Source: CAYUWM01 sp964448395 (GTDB lineage Bacteria > Chloroflexota > Dehalococcoidia > E44-bin15). From it: a stretch of 34,621 nt of DNA. The notes under the pieces were generated by a model. That model searched no databases. It saw only the letters and a program-made list of their open reading frames with translations, and had not been told where the DNA came from. The position numbers and the translations under genes are program-made. Positions 32,552 through 34,621 of this stretch are shown here, piece by piece. The stretch's first letter is position 1, and each line of letters starts with the position of its first letter. The stretch covers positions 1 to 34,621 of the forward strand of contig CAYUWM010000014.1 of the NCBI GenBank assembly GCA_964448395.1. The letters run 5' to 3'.

Positions 32552-34621
32552 CTAGAGCTCCTCTTCCTCCGCTGCCTCCTCGCCGGCCTCTTCCCCACCT
32601 CCACCACCACCGCCCGACGGCTTCACTATTATAAGGATAATCAGGGCGATGAACAGCGCCGCACCCAGAGCGATGATCAGGTAGTGCCACCACACCCAGT
32701 CTATGCCGCCTTCCCCGGCGGTCGAAGTCGCCGTGGGCTGTGCCGTGGGCTGTGCCGTGGGCTGTGCCGTGGGCTGTGCCGTGGGCTGTGCCGTGGNNNN
32801 NNNNNNNNNNNNNNNNNNNNNNNNNNNNNNNNNNNNNNNNNNNNNNNNNNNNNNNNNNNNNNNNNNNNNNNNNNNNNNNNNNNNNNNNNNNNNNNNGCTG
32901 CGCCGTGGGCTGCGCCGTCCCCGAGGGCTCCGGGGATGTCGGGGCAGGCCCCGGTGAATAGGTAGGTGCCGGAGTCACGGGCGACTGGGTCACGCTGGGC
33001 TCGGGGGTGGGCGTCACATGCGCCACACCGGACATATCATATTTGAAGGTGAACTCCTTCTGCGCCGTGGCCTCCTCGTTACCCGCTCTGTCCAGCGCGT
33101 GGACATACAGGTGATAGGTCTCCCCGTTCTTCAGCGGGGGCAGCTCCTGCGCCGTGCTGGAGGTGACCTTCCACTCCTCTTGCACATTATCGAATTTACT
33201 GCCGCTCTTGGGCTCGGCGAACACCCAGTCCCACCATTCCCCCGCCACATTGTTCCACTCCACTAGCCCCCACCCGGCGCCGTTCCAGTAGTCCCCGACT
33301 CCCCCCGGGTCGCGCTGAATCAGCACCACCACCATGCCGATCTCTCCGCCGGCACCGTCCTCGGCAACGCCGGTGAGGCTGCCCCAGTGGTTGTAAACGA
33401 TAACATCGAAAGCATCGATGACGCTTCCCGGATCGACGTCATCGTAGGTGAAGGTCTGCGTCGAGGTGGTAGCCTCCTTGCCAGGCACCACGGAATCGGT
33501 GCACCAGGCTTGGATGGCGTACTCATGGTTATTCTTCCACCAGAAATCCGGGTCTCCGGGGGTGGCGAAGTTCCAGTCCTGTTGCCCCCAAGCGTCCTTT
33601 ACCACCGGCGCGCCGCCGACGCAATCAGCCCACGCCGGCTTGGCATCAACCCAGTCGCCAAGGGTCTCGTCCCACCACACGTCGGGGTTCTCGGTCTTGT
33701 CCTGAATCAGTACCCTGACGTCGGTGATCGTCCTGGTAGCTATCGCAAGGGAGGTGCCACTGAAACCGGGCAGGGCGTTGGTCCACTCCGGTATGGGGTC
33801 CATATAAAGGCCGGGCTTGGTCGAACTGGCGGTCAGGGTCTTGCGGAAGAGGAACGTCCTCGGGCCTTCCATATTCTTGTCCCGGTTGTCCGCCTTGTCC
33901 GATGCCTGACAATCTATCTCATATTCGGTGTTGTGGCGCCATTCCGGCAGAGCGGGATTTGTGCTGTCGGTTATCTCCCAGTTGAGCGTCCCGTCAGTCG
34001 GGAGCCACACGCTGTCCGGGTCATCCTGCCACCACAGGCCGTTCCAGTGCTTAGGCGTGCCAGCGGGATCCATTGTTATCATCACCCTCACCTGGTCCAA
34101 CTCGCCGTCATCGTCGCTGGCGGTGCCCTCGATCACATCGAGTTTATCGTAAATCGTGCCGGGGAACACGGTGGTGAAGCTGACATCCGGATCGGCATCA
34201 TCGTAGATGAAGGTGTCCGATGGCCAGGTCCCTTCAGGTTCCATTTTACCGTCATCGTCAAACGCCCTAGCCGTCACGGTGTAAGACAATCCGGATTGGA
34301 ACTGGGTAGAATCTGGTGCCGTCGCACTGTCATATGCCCAGTCCCACTGGTACTCATTCCAATTAAGGCCCAAGGTGGCATCGTTCCACTTGCAGGGCAG
34401 CTCCCAGCCGGGGGTGCCGCTATCATCCCAGCATTTTCCATCTGAGTTGCTTTTGATCTGTACCTCCACGGCGTCTATCTCCCGCGACTCTGCACAGATG
34501 GAGGTGCCGGTGAGCCACGTATTTGCAGGAGCCGTACCGATATAGGCGGCATTGACATAGTCGGGTATGGGGTCAATATAGCTGTCAGGCGGCTCCTGTG
34601 GATTGAGCCCGGCGGCATCGA
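32552..34621 (-). CDS. Surface protein C: Ig-like modules and Thr-Ala-Gln-Pro stalk, N-terminus beyond window, assembly gap inside
   Basis: Third paralog, open through the window edge at 34621, so the signal peptide is missing. The first visible residues (DSYIDPIPDYVN, TWLTGTSICAESREIDAV) align with the mature starts of A and B. Modules follow with YDDADPDVSFTT, GTASDDDG, HWNGLWW, DYWNGAGW and DRAGNEEA, then the segment FTFKYDMSGVAH shared with B. A Thr/Pro stalk becomes a Thr-Ala-Gln-Pro repeat array broken by 100 N. Past the gap the true frame (not the longest open one) gives more TAQP, WVWWHYLIIALGAALFIALI as membrane helix, KPSGGGGGG and a tail ending EEEEL at the TAG 32552. Both flanks are in phase if the real gap is a multiple of 12 bases. 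It is closed by the terminator at 32499. Confidence 0.85.
32730..32920 (-). repeat. 12-base tandem repeat encoding Thr-Ala-Gln-Pro, containing the assembly gap
   Basis: Five perfect copies of GCCGTGGGCTGT (plus strand, 32730-32789) run into the gap. Variant copies with GCTGCGCCGTGG follow after it to about 32920. The true copy number is unknown because the assembler broke here. Confidence 0.9.
32797..32896. other. Assembly gap (100 N) inside the stalk of surface protein C
   Basis: Exactly 100 N, a conventional placeholder for unknown length. It shifts the frame, so a longest-open-frame gene call gives a false C-terminus down to 32439. Confidence 0.97.

Noticed and set aside
32439..32796. C-terminal extension of surface gene C in the frame that stays open past the N gap (Gly-Thr-Ala-His repeats, Arg/Trp-rich end)
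   Set aside because: The other frame gives Thr-Ala-Gln-Pro, a membrane helix and the EEEEL tail shared with A and B; the gap length is a placeholder and shifts the frame.
32730..32920. Regular short repeats considered as a CRISPR array
   Set aside because: Units are 12-base back-to-back tandem copies with no unique spacers and they encode an in-frame protein repeat.

Overview
The window reads as a scaffold piece (two N gaps, at 8940-8949 and 32797-32896) from an anaerobic, single-membrane bacterium. The best guess is an uncultured Chloroflexota, Dehalococcoidia-like. This rests on an archaeal-type bifunctional fructose-1,6-bisphosphate aldolase/phosphatase, a corrinoid adenosyltransferase, lipoproteins, surface proteins anchored by a C-terminal membrane helix, and a fatty-acid-oxidation plus Fe-S/molybdenum respiratory gene set. 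The assignment is inference from gene content and no marker phylogeny was possible.

Layout. (1) 1-419, minus: 5'-anchored fragment of hpt, divergent from (2) 560-4607, plus: two crotonase-fold enzymes, a sirtuin and an acyl-CoA synthetase, closed by a terminator, then a small DUF4389-type membrane protein (4750-5049). (3) 17712-5185, minus: a nearly continuous co-directional run. It starts with cobO, the aldolase/phosphatase and rdgB, continues with moaA-moaC, and ends in a six-gene redox operon: a Tat-exported molybdopterin oxidoreductase, a four-cluster ferredoxin subunit, an NrfD/PsrC membrane subunit, an HdrA/MvhD-like multi-ferredoxin protein, a tiny SdhC-like membrane protein, and a membrane-bound HdrD-like Fe-S oxidoreductase of the ETF:menaquinone oxidoreductase (EMO/FadF) type. 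(4) 17907-19631, plus: two paralogous lipoproteins, each with its own terminator. (5) 19881-22870, plus: carboxyltransferase, biotin carrier and acyl-CoA dehydrogenase. (6) 23059-24744, plus: hisA, a membrane-tethered methyltransferase, hisI. (7) 25610-24756, minus: rplU-rpmA-rpmE, divergent from a TIGR03960-type radical SAM protein (25767-27608). (8) 34621-27590, minus: three paralogous surface proteins made of Ig-like modules, a Thr/Pro stalk, a transmembrane helix and an acidic tail ending in Glu-Glu-Glu-Leu.

How they fit together. Acyl-CoA synthetase, crotonases, acyl-CoA dehydrogenase and the carboxylase parts point to acyl-CoA metabolism. The EMO-like protein could take electrons from acyl-CoA dehydrogenase (via ETF, not in this window) to the quinone pool. 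The NrfD/ferredoxin/molybdoenzyme module could pass them to an external acceptor, with moaA/moaC just upstream for molybdenum cofactor synthesis. The substrate of the molybdoenzyme cannot be read from the sequence. The most unusual parts are the mixed Psr/HdrA/EMO operon, the surface-protein array with a duplicated terminator hairpin (one copy lying inside the radical SAM coding region), and the sirtuin paired with a probable substrate enzyme.
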